From positions 2,026,501 through 2,090,500 of the forward strand of contig JAQQWL010000006.1 in NCBI GenBank assembly GCA_038363925.1: a DNA stretch of 64,000 bases, in the 5' to 3' direction. Of this stretch, positions 51,186 to 62,575 are shown one piece after another (positions within the stretch are counted from its first letter, which is position 1; each line of letters starts with the position of its first letter). The position numbers and the translations under genes were made by a program. This DNA comes from Apiospora phragmitis (Eukaryota; Ascomycota; Sordariomycetes; Amphisphaeriales; Apiosporaceae). Under the pieces are notes generated by a model. That model saw only the letters and a list, made by a program, of their open reading frames with translations. It made no database searches and had not been told where the DNA came from.

Positions 51186-52934
51186 TCAGTGGGCGTGGCT
51201 ATGCAGTGGCTCTTCACTCTTTGTTATGACTTCCTGGCATTTGGCGAGAACGGCGGCCTGTCGTGACACCTCCCCGAGTCGTCCCACGACTTGCCCGTTG
51301 CCTTCCACAAACCCGTATAGGGCGTAAGGGATGTTTACATCATCGCAAAAGGCCTGCACGAGCTTCTGCGCGCGCCTCAAATTGTGGCGTGGCATACGTG
51401 GGTACAGATGATGGATGACCTGGAACTGCAGGCCCCCATGGAAGAAATCCAGCCACTGTGGACAGTCAATATCCATGGTGGTACGAAGCATCTTCTGGGG
51501 AAACGATTCGTGGGCTCCCAGATCTGACGTGCTCATGGCAAAATGGGAGAGGCAGATCTGAGCGTGCAAGGGCATGGTAATCATATGGCTGATCATGACG
51601 TACACGAAGCGGTCCCAGCCGGTAGGGATAGACTTGTAGACGACACCGTAACCGAACCAGTACCAGAATACACACTGCCCGACTATTTCGAACCATCGGT
51701 GCCACCAGGCAGGCCCCTTCCTTGGGCCTTGGCCCTTCAGGAGAAACTCCCAGGACAGGCGGTACAGATTGAAGCGGCCAAAGGTGAGCAACACGTAGTA
51801 CGAGTATTTCTGGATGCCGATCAAAAACTTGGCCGCAGCATCGTACTCCATGACACGGTCGTAGTACGTGGACTTCAGGTTGCCCAGAAGTCGATGCGAC
51901 ACGGCCATAAAGGGCATATGCTCAATATCCGGATCGTGCTCGGGAGAGTTGGTCACGATGTGGTGAACATTGTGGTTTCTCTTCCACCAACCCAAAGACA
52001 ATCCACCAAAATAGTCGGCCATGATGTAGCCGAGGACGGAGTCGACTTGGAAGTTATGCGTGATGCCCATGTGACCGGCATCATGAACCGTAAAGGCCAC
52101 TTGGTGCCAGAAACAGCCGAGGCAAAAAGCGCTCAGGGGGTACCAGCCCCACTGCAAAAAAAGCAGAAAGCCTCCGAACATGAGACTGTACCGGAACAGC
52201 TCGATGGCATATGAAGCATAGTTGCACTGGTACAGGCCCTCGCTCTTGACCTGCTCATGCAGCGCACGGTACTTTTTCACAATTTCATCTTGAGTGGTGA
52301 AATCCAAAGAAGGATATTTATCCAAATCCAGAGAGATCTTCTTGTTGGTTTCCCTATCAAAGAATGCCATGACGGTGTCGTCTCCAGGAGGAGTTGCCGG
52401 AGTGGTAGAGCCCTTGGCTGCAGCAGGGCGGTTGCGCAGACTCGCTTCGTCGTTATCGAAGATAGGTGACGGGTCACGGGAGATGGATGGACTCGAAGCG
52501 CCGGCGGATGCGAGAGGAGATTCCGAGACATCGCCATCGGTGTCGTCGCCAGCGTTGTCGTCCTCGGCGGCCCGGAACTTTCCGCCTTGGATGGGCGGTA
52601 CGAAGTTGGTCCATCTGCCCTCGATCCTGCCAATACGGTAGCGGTCCATCTGCTGTCTGGCTTCGGCGAGTGAATGCTGAAGCCGAGGAGGTCAGGAGTG
52701 GTGCACGACAGGAAGCAACGCAGCTTGGGCGGGGGAGGGAACCAACACGGTGATTTCATCGGTAGCGTCTCTGCCCACCATATGCAGGATAGCCTTGTCG
52801 CCACCGGGATGATAGGCTAGCCAAGGGTCGGCCTTGACGACGAATTGGTCGAGGATAATGAGCTTCCTGCCGTCGGCAATCATGGCCTCGATGTCTCTCC
52901 GCGACATGAGGGGATATGTCCTCGGCGCCGCCAT
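51186..52934 (-). CDS. Cytochrome b5-fused delta-8 sphingolipid desaturase
   Basis: Membrane front-end desaturase, most like the fungal delta-8 (E)-sphingolipid desaturases that act on ceramides for glucosylceramide synthesis. Two exons: 52,934-52,743 (or to 52,749) and 52,676-51,186; about 558-560 residues. The start MAAPRTYPLMSRRDIEAMIA fits the family; an ATG 21 bp upstream is also in frame. The N-terminal cytochrome b5 domain has the heme motif YHPGGDKA (His 42) and HMVGRDATDEI. An acidic Ser/Pro-rich linker follows (about 90-160). The desaturase domain has His boxes HDAGH, HNVHH and QVIHH, the last Q-x-x-H-H being typical of b5-fused front-end desaturases, plus hydrophobic membrane segments. 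The donor is uncertain: GTGTTG keeps a consensus-poor site, while GTTCCC keeps TVLHS. Confidence 0.88.
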
Positions 52935-53903
52935 GTTTACGTCGTCACAATCCAAGTAGCTAAAGAGAGTGGCGGGGGGATTTCTCCTCCTTTACCTGCA
53001 CACATATAGAAAACGAATGTGTTTGTTAGAGGCCAATTGGCAAGTGATAGGTGAGAAGAAGAAGAAGAAGAAGGGAGGATAGAAATATCGTACTAAGTGG
53101 TGGTGGGTGGCGGGACGGGAGGGAAGGAACGGGCAGGGCGGGATGTCGGGCGGTTTAAAGCCTCCGGATGTGTTAAGTACTTAAGAATCAGACTATTTCG
53201 GCGGTGAGGAATTAATAAGAATGCGATTTTGGGGATGGCGTGTTTTCCAGGCCATGTTTAGTCCAGCAGCAAGAGCCAATCGGGTTGGAGATTTCCCAGA
53301 GGTATATCGTTCATCTGATGTTTTTCTAAGCTTCATTTTGCCCGATTCCCACCACCAGCAGTGCAGATCCCAGCCACTCGGCAGGCCCCCGCATTCCTGC
53401 AAGTAGAACTGCATTGAAACAAACCCCCACCTGGTCCTGACTTCTAGCAGCTAGCCCCTCTACCCGGCGGCGAACTGTTGAACCCTCGAGCTACCCTTAC
53501 CCTCTACTACCTGCGGGATGCCGACGCAAACCTTTGGACTACGCTGTCTAGCAACCTCAATCCCTCGACTGGTGAGCCGTCAGGAAGAAGTACATGCAGG
53601 TAGGTAGGTATGAGTCTGACTTTGGTGATACAACGAATACGTATTGGACGCTGGCAAGTATCTGACCTCTGCTCGCCTCATGTCATGGAGAGAGGCTGCT
53701 TGCCTGTACTGTTGTTTTACACGGCTGGCCGTACGGGCCACGGGTTTGCTATCTCTTTACGGAGTAGATGCCACAGGCTTGACAAATGACTGCCTCGACT
53801 CACAATAAGAACAATCATCCTAGTGTTGAAGACTCTTCACATCTTGTCATTTTCAACTCCCCTCCATCTGCCACCTGCGTCGTACATCATCTTGTCAACC
53901 AAT
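52935..53903. promoter_or_regulatory. Divergent intergenic region, desaturase 5' flank
   Basis: About 970 bp including a (GAA)6 run (53,055-53,073) close to the desaturase start. No gene is supported. Confidence 0.45.
53055..53073. repeat. (GAA)n microsatellite
   Basis: Six GAA units in the presumed 5' untranslated region of the desaturase gene. Confidence 0.85.
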
Positions 53904-54186
53904 ATGGCGTGGATTTCACCTGCAGCAGCAACAACTCCCTTCATCGCGCCCTACTACTGTCAGGGGGGCCAACACAGCTACTATTGCGTCCCCGGTCGCT
54001 GCTTCCATGGTCCGAATGGTCAATACTTGGGCAATCTGGGCATAAGCATGGCTCAGCCTCAACCTCTTATGTACAACGATCGTGAGTTCTAGTATCCGTA
54101 TTCCGATTCTCCTGGTTGCGGGTAGCTGAACCCAGAGGTTTGTAGATCAACAAGTCTTCGGCGCGCTTGGCCAACCCATCATGTAG
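53904..54186 (+). CDS. Hypothetical small Cys/Gly/Tyr-rich protein
   Basis: Two exons, 53,904-54,081 and 54,146-54,186, with a GT-AG intron of 64 bp (donor GTGAGT, branch-like GCTGAAC, acceptor TGTAG), encode 72 residues. It begins MAWISPAAATTPFIAPYYCQ and continues SYYCVPGRCFHGPNGQYLGN, then MAQPQPLMYNDHQQVFGALG and QPIM before TAG. The strong intron signals and biased composition support a real gene; no family is recognised. The first residues are not a convincing signal peptide. The coding-looking segment at 54,316-54,575 may be its true 3' exon. A donor at ATC AT|GTAGGC would skip the stop, but the phase does not lead cleanly into that frame. Confidence 0.5.
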
Positions 54187-54315
54187 GCTTGTCTCTCCCC
54201 CCTTCCTTCACGGGAATCACAGTACAAGAGAGAGGATGAAAAGCAAGCTGACTACAAGCTGAGACAGCCAGAGCTTCGTAAACCAGAACTTCATGCTGGC
54301 CCCGCAACATAACAG

Positions 54316-54575
54316 GGCACACCTTATCCCGGCACATGCGGCGGCGCTGCGCTGGCCGGTGAATGCGTTGCCAGCAGCGAACTGCCCCTGTACACGCCTG
54401 GATGTGCCGCTCCTCGGCGACGGCCAGAAGACTACTACCCCCTCCGCGGCTTCAGGCTCATCACGGTGGCTCGGTTCCTGGGCTGGAGTACATCCCGGTT
54501 CTCTGCGATGGATGGCCCGACTACGGCTCTAGAACCAACCACGCCGTAGCTCCCCCCATTTGCGACCGCTGTTGA
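54316..54575 (+). CDS. Coding-like segment, probable 3' exon of the preceding gene or separate fragment
   Basis: After a possible acceptor (AACAG) the frame reads GTPYPGTCGGAALAGECVAS, then LPLYTPG and RRRPEDYYP. At a CCCCC run (54,438-54,442) the coding character moves to another frame: RLQAHHGGSVPGLEYIPVLC, then DGWPDYGSRTNHAVAPPICD, ending with RC and a stop at 54,575. One extra C would join the two, as in the other frameshifted genes of this window. The Gly/Pro/Tyr/Cys-rich composition resembles the segment upstream. No family is recognised. Confidence 0.4.
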
Positions 54576-56042
54576 GCATCGTGTTGAAAAAGCCTAGACT
54601 AAAGTACATATCAGAATGGAACCTGTTCTTTGCAGTGAAATCTAGACGGCCCTTCTTACCCTAGGGCGTATGTATATATCTATGGGTGAATGGGCGAGTG
54701 CTGCTTCCGCCCCTGCCATTCAGGCTCAACGGGGTCGTCCGTTCATATGGCCCGAAGTTGATGCGCCTGCATAGGACCCTTTTATATCGTGTTCGTCCTC
54801 GAGGAAGGTCATATCAAACCCGGTGAAACAATCAACCTAGGCTGAGCAGATCTCAGCGTGAACCAAGAAATTCGCCCCAAACGGGTGGACACGCAAGCAG
54901 TAGTCACTACATCCTGAGCCGGATGGCTTCATGTCACGCCAGTCCAATACCGTTTGTCGTATGATCGAGGGCCAAGAGTACGTATAATTCCTGGTTGGAT
55001 GCCCACAGAAGGTGTTCGCACTTACAGAGATATGCTCGGAATATCCTCTGGCTTCTTGGAGAGATCGGTTTTGGCAAGCAAGACTTGTCTTCTGTCCATG
55101 CTATTACGTCTCGTTCTCGGTCAAGCCACCCATCGGCATCCGTTTTTGGGGACCAGTAGCTCTACCACATGCTCGAGGCTACCTGCCAACGGTGCTATAA
55201 CATCATAAGCCCATGGATGGCTAGAACCCATCCGATATGCTGGCCAGCAGCGCACTCTACAAGCAACAAACAGATGGTCGCGAATAAAGTAGACAATCTA
55301 AAGCTGCCTACACAACTCACGCTCACTAGTACCGGCCCGTCCTATCTCGCTGAGACAGATATCACCACCTACAACGTGAATTAATCTGATGCAAAGGGGT
55401 CAGTTCGTCTCGCTTACGAGTGTATACTGTTCATACATATCTATCAGACAAAACTAGTAGTTCTCTTGGGGTCCCCTTACCACGCTCACACCCACACACA
55501 TAACCAAGCCCTCCGATGCCGCCCCTGAACCGTACGATCTCCTGGATGTACACATATGAGAAGAGCCAGCCATGGTTGCTATACCCTGTCTACCAATTTG
55601 CCTGGGAAATTGTATACGTTCTTCAATTCTCTATAATTTTATAGCACAACCTTACGTGGCTGTCTTGATGACGCTCCACCCCCCCCTTTCTGGCAATCGC
55701 TTGCAATTTCCCTCCCGGTACGGCAACTGCTGTTGATACAAATAGTCTAAGATTGATCTTACCTTGCGCAAGTTTCTATCCCGAGAGACAACTATCCATC
55801 ACGCGGCTTCATTTCATCCATACTGCCTCTATGCCAAAGGCCGATTTGACGTCCAACACAGAGTGTCATAATTATAACACACGGGACCAAAAAAAAGCCT
55901 AAACAAATATACGCGATAAGACATATGCAACCTTGATTAGGACCGATCTACCCTCATTGTACCTATTTAACAAGTACAGGACCATCTAATTGTACACCGA
56001 GACACCCGCCTTAAGTTTCATGTTGCTTCACTTTTAGGGGTC
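54576..56042. other. Intergenic stretch
   Basis: About 1.5 kb between the hypothetical gene and the 3' end of LPD1. Plus-strand frames at 54,954-55,208 and 55,012-55,200 overlap and have no supporting signals. Confidence 0.45.
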
Positions 56043-57763
56043 TTAGTAGTGGATAGCCTTGGAGTACGTAGCCATAGCTGCCTCCTTGAAGGCCTCGGCG
56101 AGCGTGGGGTGAGCGTGGCATGTGCGGGCAATATCCTCAGTAGAGGCACCGTACTCCAGCGCCAGGGTAGCCTCAGCAATCATCTCACCAGCGTTGGGGC
56201 CGACAATGTGGCAGCCCAAGAGCCTGTCGGTCTCGGGGTCCGCGAGCATCTTGACCATACCATCCGTGTCGAGGTTGGTCTTGGCACGCGAGTTGGCGCT
56301 GAAGGGGAAGTTGCCAACCTTGTAGGGGATGTTGGCATCCTTGAGCTCCTGCTCGTTCTGACCAACCCAGGCAACCTCGGGATGGGTGTACATGACGGAG
56401 GGGATGACGCCATAGTTGACGTGGCCGTAACCCTTCTTGATGTACTCGACGGCGGCAACGGCCTCCTCCTCGGCCTTGTGGGCAAGCATAGGGCCGAAAG
56501 TGCAGTCTCCAATGCAGCGAATGTGGGAGTGCTTGGTGCGGTACTCGGAGTCAATGACGACACGGCCGCGGTCGTCCAGCTCCAGACCAATGTTCTCAAG
56601 ACCGAGACCGGCAGTGTATGGGCGGCGGCCGATGGCGACCAGGACAACCTCGGCATCCAAAGTCTCGGGCTTGCCGCCCTTGGCAGAGTCAACCTCGAGC
56701 TTGATCTTCTCGCCGGTCTTGTCACCACTGACAACCTTGGTGCCCAGCTTGAACTCCATGCCCTGCTTCTTCAGGAGCTTCTGGATCGTCTTGGCCACCT
56801 CGTTATCCATACCAGGGCCACCGATCTGGTTCAGGAACTCAACAACGGTAACCTTGGCACCCAGGCGCGACCAGACGGAACCCATCTCCAGACCAATGAT
56901 ACCACCACCAATGACGATCATGGATTCGGGGACCTTCTTGAGCGCCAAAGCGCCGGTGCTGGTAATGACGCGCTCCTCGTCAAACTCGAGGCCGGGGAAG
57001 GGAGTAGACTCGGAACCGGTGGCGATCAGGATGTTCTTGCCGACGACGCTGGTCTCGCCTCCATCGTTGAGGGCGACCTTGATCTCGTTCTCGCTGGCGA
57101 AGGTGCCGGTGCCCTTGATGTACTCGACGCCGTTCTTCTTGAAGAGGAATTCGATACCCTTGGTGAGGCCGGAGACGGAAGTATCCTTGGCCTTCATCAT
57201 GGCATCGAGGTTGAGCTTGACATCGCCGACATCGATACCGCGGTTCTTGGTGTCGTGGAGGATGGAGTGGTACATATGCGAGTTGTTGAGGAGGGACTTG
57301 GAGGGGATGCAGCCGACGTTCAGGCAAGTACCACCGAGCGCACCGCGCTTCTCGATACAGGTGACCTTGAGGCCTTCCTGGCCGGCCTTAATAGCGGCCA
57401 CATAGCCGGCAACACCACCACCGATGATGACCAGGTCCTTCTCCTCTGTAGCGACGAATTAATGACTGCGCCATTATTGGGCGGGTACGGGTTATAAGGT
57501 AGCTGGTCATAGTGACGCACCTGCTTGCGAAGCGTATCCTCGTCGCCATCGTGTTGACGGGCTGACGATTGTGGGTAAACTGGGAGAACAATCGTGTCAG
57601 TTGGTTGCGCATGCGATTGATTGTTGGCTGACAGCTCCGGAAGCTCCAGGATGCTTGCCGGCTCGAAGGAAATATGACATAAGGCGAGAGGGCCGACTCA
57701 CGAGGACTGTTTGATGAAAGCCGAACGGGCAGCCGTCCGCGTTATTAAGCGACTGGCCAGCAT
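56043..57763 (-). CDS. LPD1: Dihydrolipoamide dehydrogenase (E3), mitochondrial
   Basis: FAD enzyme that reoxidises dihydrolipoamide in the pyruvate, 2-oxoglutarate and glycine cleavage complexes. Exons 57,763-57,702; 57,579-57,521; 57,445-56,043, with GT-AG introns of 122 and 75 bp; 507 residues. The presequence [20 protein letters not shown] ends near [20 protein letters not shown], which fits MPP cleavage before the FAD fold. The FAD-binding motif is [14 protein letters not shown]. The redox-active disulfide lies in [16 protein letters not shown] binding is in [20 protein letters not shown]. The C-terminal dimerisation domain has the catalytic [10 protein letters not shown] (His-Glu pair). 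The frame is intact. A 482-codon frame on the opposite strand is a shadow of its biased codon use. Confidence 0.97.
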
Positions 57764-58258
57764 TGTGTCAAGAGGGAGAAACGAGGGGCCGGAGGGAAGG
57801 TGAGAGGTGTTGTCGGAAGAGATCTGGAGACAACAACAAAAAAAGAGTTGAGGATAGTCTTCAATGGCAAAAAAAAAAAACGGTTGCAGGCGGACGGACG
57901 GGGACGCAGAGCGAGAATGAGCTATGTATCTTCCGCCTTTGCCTTTTGGTGCTAGCCTAAACGCAATTGGAGCCCCCGGGACGAATGCTGGCTCTGGGAT
58001 TTTTGGCGGCCCGTGCTGCCAACCAGTCCAAAACTCGGGTTTTCGCCGCCAATGGGCTGTATCCCGGGAATAGCCGGCCTTGCCAGCTACTGAAAGCCAT
58101 TCTTAATCTGAACGTGATAACTCATGTGAATAGCACTCTGGAATATAGGGGGTAGACCGGGTTTTATTATTTTATACAACTAGCTACTGGCCTTGATTAC
58201 ATCCTCCACGATCCTAATCGCCCGCGCGCACTGCCGTTTATTGGCCTTGATTTTGTCT
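57764..58258. other. Intergenic, LPD1 5' flank and SGD1 3' flank
   Basis: 495 bp with an A-rich run at 57,869-57,879; no other feature. Confidence 0.45.
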
Positions 58259-60643
58259 TTATCGGTGCCCCAAGAATCGTGTTTTCCTGACGTATTTGTC
58301 AAGGAAATGCACTATTCCAGTGGCTAAGCCGAGTTCCGCTTGCAGCGCGGTGCCAAAGATGCTCTGGAGCTGTTCCTCCTTCTCGGCCATCTGGAGAACC
58401 GTGACGAGCATCATCTCCACGAACCAACGGGTTTTCTCCTGCAACGCAACCAGGTTCCGGTACTTTAGGATTTCGAGGCTGAGACTGCGGTTGGCTACCA
58501 GAGATCCGTAGAACTTCGAGACATTGAAAAGGCTTTGGATACTGTATTCCTCGTCCTCTTCCTCGTCGTCCAGATCGTTGCCCATGTCGATTTCCTCCCC
58601 ATCTTGCGGAACAGCTGCGTCAGGCTGTGACGGAATTGGAACGCCATCTCGCGGTGGATGCAGAACCGGCTGGCTACTAGCCAGTAGTAAGGGTTGTAGT
58701 CTGCTAGTCGTTCGCCGCTGCGCACAATCACTTCGGGGATCTCTTTCCGCTGGTGCTTGTTGAGCCGCAGTCTGTTGATGAGAAGTTCGGCGTTTTCGTA
58801 ACCAGTTGCCGAGTGAAGGGCGACAAAGATGCGCTGTTTGACATCCGTATTGAACCCCTGCGCCTTAGCTAGCTGCCACAGGTCGGGTATACCCAGGTCG
58901 TCGTTATCGGCCAGGAGGTCATCTGTATCATCCTCCTCCTCGCCCTTTTCTGGGGCCTGTTTGTCTGCCTCGTTCTTGGTCTTACCAGCCCAGCTCGCAC
59001 CGGTAACCCACCATTTGCCGTGCGTATCGGCGTTCTCAATGTCCTTGAGGCCTATACGGAGCGGCCGTACCTCACGTGGTCCACTAAGAGCCCCGATTCG
59101 CTTTCTGATCTGCGTTCGCTGTTCTGTGATATGCTTGTTGCGGGCAGCAGCCTTGCTCTTGCTACTCTGCAGCTTCTTCATCTCCTCGATCATAAAACTA
59201 GTCCTTACAGACATGTTCTTGAGATCAGCAGGCTTAACCATGCCAATGATCTCCTTGAGTGACTGGGGATCTTCACGCCTAAGTGCTGGACCGCAAGATT
59301 GAATGATTTTGAGCAGTAATTCCGTGTTGAGCTCCGAAAGATTGCCCAGGAACAAGCGTACATAGTCGAAGACCAGGAGCGAGGCGACAAGCTGCATGTT
59401 GTACAGTTCCGCCAACAGAGCCATAATATGCTTTGAGGCCGCATCCGATTGATCTCCCGATGCTCTGTCATGGTGCTCCTTGAAGATCAACACGAGGCGC
59501 TCGATAAGGAGCTCGGAAACGTGGTCGGCCAAGGTCTTCTGCGCACCAGCTATGAAGCCAGCAACCATGGCGAAGAACGCGTCGGGACGTTTCTCAGGCG
59601 AACAGACCAAGGCAATAATCAAATCGATCAGTACAGTGGTGACACTGCGTCTTGCGAACTTATCATACAGACCCGAGAACTCCTTCAGGATGCCGACCAT
59701 GCTCTCGTCGGTCAGCCTGTTGATGAGACCCTGAACACGGCGGCGCAACTGAGCCTCTGTTTCATCGACAGAGCCTGCTTGCTTACGCAGGGAGGGGAGG
59801 GACGTATTTGGCAACACCAGTACCAGTAGTGGGCGCAACAAACGGGTTCTCTCGTTGGCGGGGCGCGGCCTTAGCTGGGCCCTCGTCGTCATCGTCACCC
59901 GAAAACCCCTCGAATTCGTCATCGTCATCTCCCTGTGCAGCAGCCTCGGCTTTCCGTCGCTTCTGGGAGAGCCATTCGTCTGCCTCGGCCTTCCTTTTGG
60001 TTCTAATAGTTGCCTCGAGATTGTCGCCGTCACTCCCTTCATCGATATCGCCAAGAATGTCGCCTAAACCATCTTCATCGAATGCTTTTGATGACTTGCC
60101 CTTTTTCAGGCCAAGTTTCTTCTCCAAAGCAGCAATCTCGGCGTCTTCGTCCTCCAGTTTCCGCTTCTCCGGCTGGGGAGGCTCCGAGCCTTGCCCCGGC
60201 CTCCTTGGCGGTTCTTCCTCCTCATCACTCTCGAAGGCGTCAGAGGCCCCTTCCTCATCTTCCGAAAAGGGGTTGTCAAAGCCGCCCTCGTCGCTTTCAA
60301 AGGCATCAGAGGCGCCTTCTTCATCTTCGGAGAACGGGTTGTCAATACCACCATCGTTATCGTCTTCGTCATCGTTGCCAGCTTTTTGTGCCGGCTTCGG
60401 ACGCGGCACAGGTACGGGCTGTGGCCTCTTCCTCACTGACTTGGCAGGGGCAGCAGGTCGCGGCCTTTGCGCAAATGTCTGGTGCTGCTTCTTCTGCACT
60501 CTCTGGTCTTTCCTCTGGTCTTTACGCGAGCTCTGTTGCCTAAAGCCGCCTCGACCGCTACGACCACTGCTCGAACCCGCACCATGCGGATCTATTTTCT
60601 GCAGCAACGTGGCTGGGAGCGTCAATTTATTGTTTGGCGCCAT
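58259..60643 (-). CDS. SGD1: Sgd1/NOM1-like nucleolar MIF4G-MA3 protein
   Basis: Nucleolar protein for 40S ribosome biogenesis. Single exon, about 794 residues. It starts MAPNNKLTLPATLLQKIDPH; an ATG 21 bp upstream is in frame but less family-like. The N-terminal half is acidic and basic by turns, with two copies of an acidic module (NPFSEDEEGASDAFESDE). MIF4G starts near LRRRVQGLINRLTDESMVGI and includes FIAGAQKTLADHVSELLIER. The conserved EVRPLRIGLKDIENADTHGK and KWWVTGASWAGK follow. MA3 contains HSATGYENAELLINRLRLNK and ADYNPYYWLVASRFCIHREM. Two opposite frameshifts occur: 59,794-59,797 (GGGG, one too many; KYVPP to SLRKQAGS) and 58,597-58,600 (CCCC, one too few; FRKMG to EEIDMGNDL). Together they keep the overall length a multiple of three. 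Confidence 0.9.
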
Positions 60644-61378
60644 GGTGACTCTCTGTTCGTTCAAGATGAGAGAAACAGCGAGGCTAAGGTGACTGCCAAG
60701 CTATAAAAAATATCCCAAAGCCCCCACAGCGGGAAGACCCACTATTACTTTCGCCCAGAAGATGAAATCCATGGAGTTTATTCTGACCGCAGTCAAGTAA
60801 GTACCAATGAATAAGGTGGCCAGGCAGTTTTCAAGTTTATTGCAGTGGTGGATAATCAAATAAATAATACCCTCACTGTCCAAGCATTTCCTCTGTATCC
60901 TCCTAAATAGGCCCGCAAGCCCGGTAGGTATGTGGAAGCATGTACAGCTACGCCGGTAGGTTATAAGCTACAAGGCAGGTGTACAGGTGTACTAATCGAC
61001 TGTTGAGTCAACAGCTATGCCGAATGAAGACTTACTTGTCCCATTGCATATTTCGTTATTGAATTGAGATACTATAAGCAACCAAGTCTATACTACCACG
61101 AAATCGGCTCTGAGATGCCAATTGCTTCACTGCTTTATTCAATTGAAGCATCCTTTGTTGGAATTGCGGGTGCGGCGGTACAGTACGGCGCCCCAGGCTA
61201 GGGAGGTGGTTAAATCGGATTAGGCGCATTGCGGGGCGTCAATTCTCCTTCCCACATGCATTCAGTGCAGGTGTGCTGATATAGAGCGAACATAAGTCCC
61301 CGCAGTCTGGCTGGAATTTGTGACATTGTCGCAAACCAGAAGCACAGTCCGCCCACACTTACGAGGTGATATTCCAAA
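60644..61378. promoter_or_regulatory. Divergent intergenic region SGD1/SRP14
   Basis: 735 bp between divergent genes; only short frames. Confidence 0.45.
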
Positions 61379-61927
61379 ATGGGCCATCTCAGCAACGACG
61401 AGGTAATTGGATCCCACTTGCCCCCCTGAGAAACACACAGATATACGTGCGACGGTTACTGACCATACGCGCGCGCCCATCAGTTCTTCACAAAACTCGT
61501 CGAGCTCTTCGATAGCCGGAAAGGCAAGGATCATGGCCACATCTTCCTGACCCAGAAGCGATGTATGTATGCATGATATACACCACCCGTACATTTCGGG
61601 ACGCTGGGGGAACTAACACCTCATCGTGAAGTATCCTACGACCAACCGCCGCTGCCCGAACCTACCAGTGACACTATCCTCCCCGACCTGCACCCGCCGC
61701 GGCCGTTGCCGGTGCTGATCCGGGCGACCAACGGCAAGGGCAAGGAGAACCGCGCCAAGAAGATCAAGCTGTCGACAGTCGTCGACCCTGAGGCGCTCCC
61801 CGCCTTCTTTGAGCGGTATGCCGACGTTTGCAAGGCTGGCATGACGACGCTGAAGCCCCGCGATCGCAGCAAGAGAAAGACCAAGGCCAAGAAGAAGAAG
61901 ACCACGACGGGGGCCGTGGGAGCGTGA
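61379..61927 (+). CDS. SRP14: Signal recognition particle subunit SRP14
   Basis: Alu-domain subunit of the signal recognition particle; with SRP9/SRP21 it mediates elongation arrest. Exons 61,379-61,402; 61,484-61,562; 61,632-61,927, with GT-AG introns of 81 and 69 bp; 132 residues. It starts MGHLSNDEFFTKLVELFDSR, then HGHIFLTQKRLSYDQPP, PVLIRATNGKGKENRAKKIK, LSTVVDPEALPAFFERYADV and MTTLKPRDRSKRKTKAKKKK. These are the family blocks, including the basic C-terminal tail. Frame intact. Confidence 0.95.
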
Positions 61928-62353
61928 GGGTCGACTGTTTCCGCGAACCTATTGCGCTCGGGAGGCCTCGGACATTGATGGTAGTCATCGGCCAGAGCTT
62001 GGGGAAGTTCGGGATACGACATGAAAAGCGCCCCGCCACCGAGACGCTGGTCATAAAAGGATGTAAAATGACAGGTTGGCTTGCGAGACGGCTACGGTCG
62101 CCATTCTCCTGAGGTTGGCGGTGATTATTGACGGAAGCACCTGCCATTCACGAGTGAAAATACACTCCGCTGAGGTCCTCCACCTCCTCGAGGTATATAC
62201 CAGGAGCATGCATAGTTGCCCTGAAGAATAGGGAGATGGTACTCCAATAGATACGATGACTAGCTCGACTACAGAGTGTTATTCAAGGAAAGATCTAGAC
62301 ACATCTTGCCCCACTACTTCCCACTCCCTCCCCAAGCTATCCTCTGTCCGTGA
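61928..62353. other. Convergent intergenic stretch
   Basis: About 430 bp; 3' flanks of SRP14 and of the small Cys-rich gene. Confidence 0.45.
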
Positions 62354-62575
62354 CTACTGCTCCTCATTGTCCTCCTCGAGGCTCTCCAAAACCTCCCTGA
62401 TCTCCCTGCAGTCGTCGCACTCGCTCTTGGTTGGCTTCCGCGGGTTCCCCACGTACATGCAGAGGCTTGCTGGGCACTCGGTATCGGGGTCTTGGCTCTC
62501 GCAGCTGGCCAGCTTCTTGTAAGCCGTCCAAACCCTCTTGCACCGTGTGCATCGGAGGGGATGTAGCTCGCACAT
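62354..62575 (-). CDS. Hypothetical small Cys-rich protein
   Basis: A 73-residue frame beginning MCELHPLRCTRCKRVWTAYK. It continues KLASCESQDPDTECPASLCM and YVGNPRKPTKSECDDCREIR, and ends with the acidic tail ESLEEDNEEQ. Eight Cys are spaced as CxxC-like pairs (CTRC, CDDC), which suggests metal binding, and there is no signal peptide, so it is probably intracellular. The amino acid composition and clean acidic tail support coding. An overlapping 139-codon frame in another phase is Arg/Ser-rich and looks like a shadow. I do not recognise a named family. Confidence 0.55.
   Translation of the reverse strand: MCELHPLRCTRCKRVWTAYKKLASCESQDPDTECPASLCMYVGNPRKPTKSECDDCREIREVLESLEEDNEEQ

Noticed and set aside
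56049..57497. 482-codon open frame antisense to LPD1
   Set aside because: It mirrors the codon bias of LPD1, is Leu/Gly/Asp-repetitive, and lacks domains. It is a shadow frame. The same holds for the 322-codon frame at 56,437-57,405.
59808..60692. 294-codon frame antisense to SGD1
   Set aside because: Ser/Pro-rich mirror of the acidic region of SGD1; not a separate gene.
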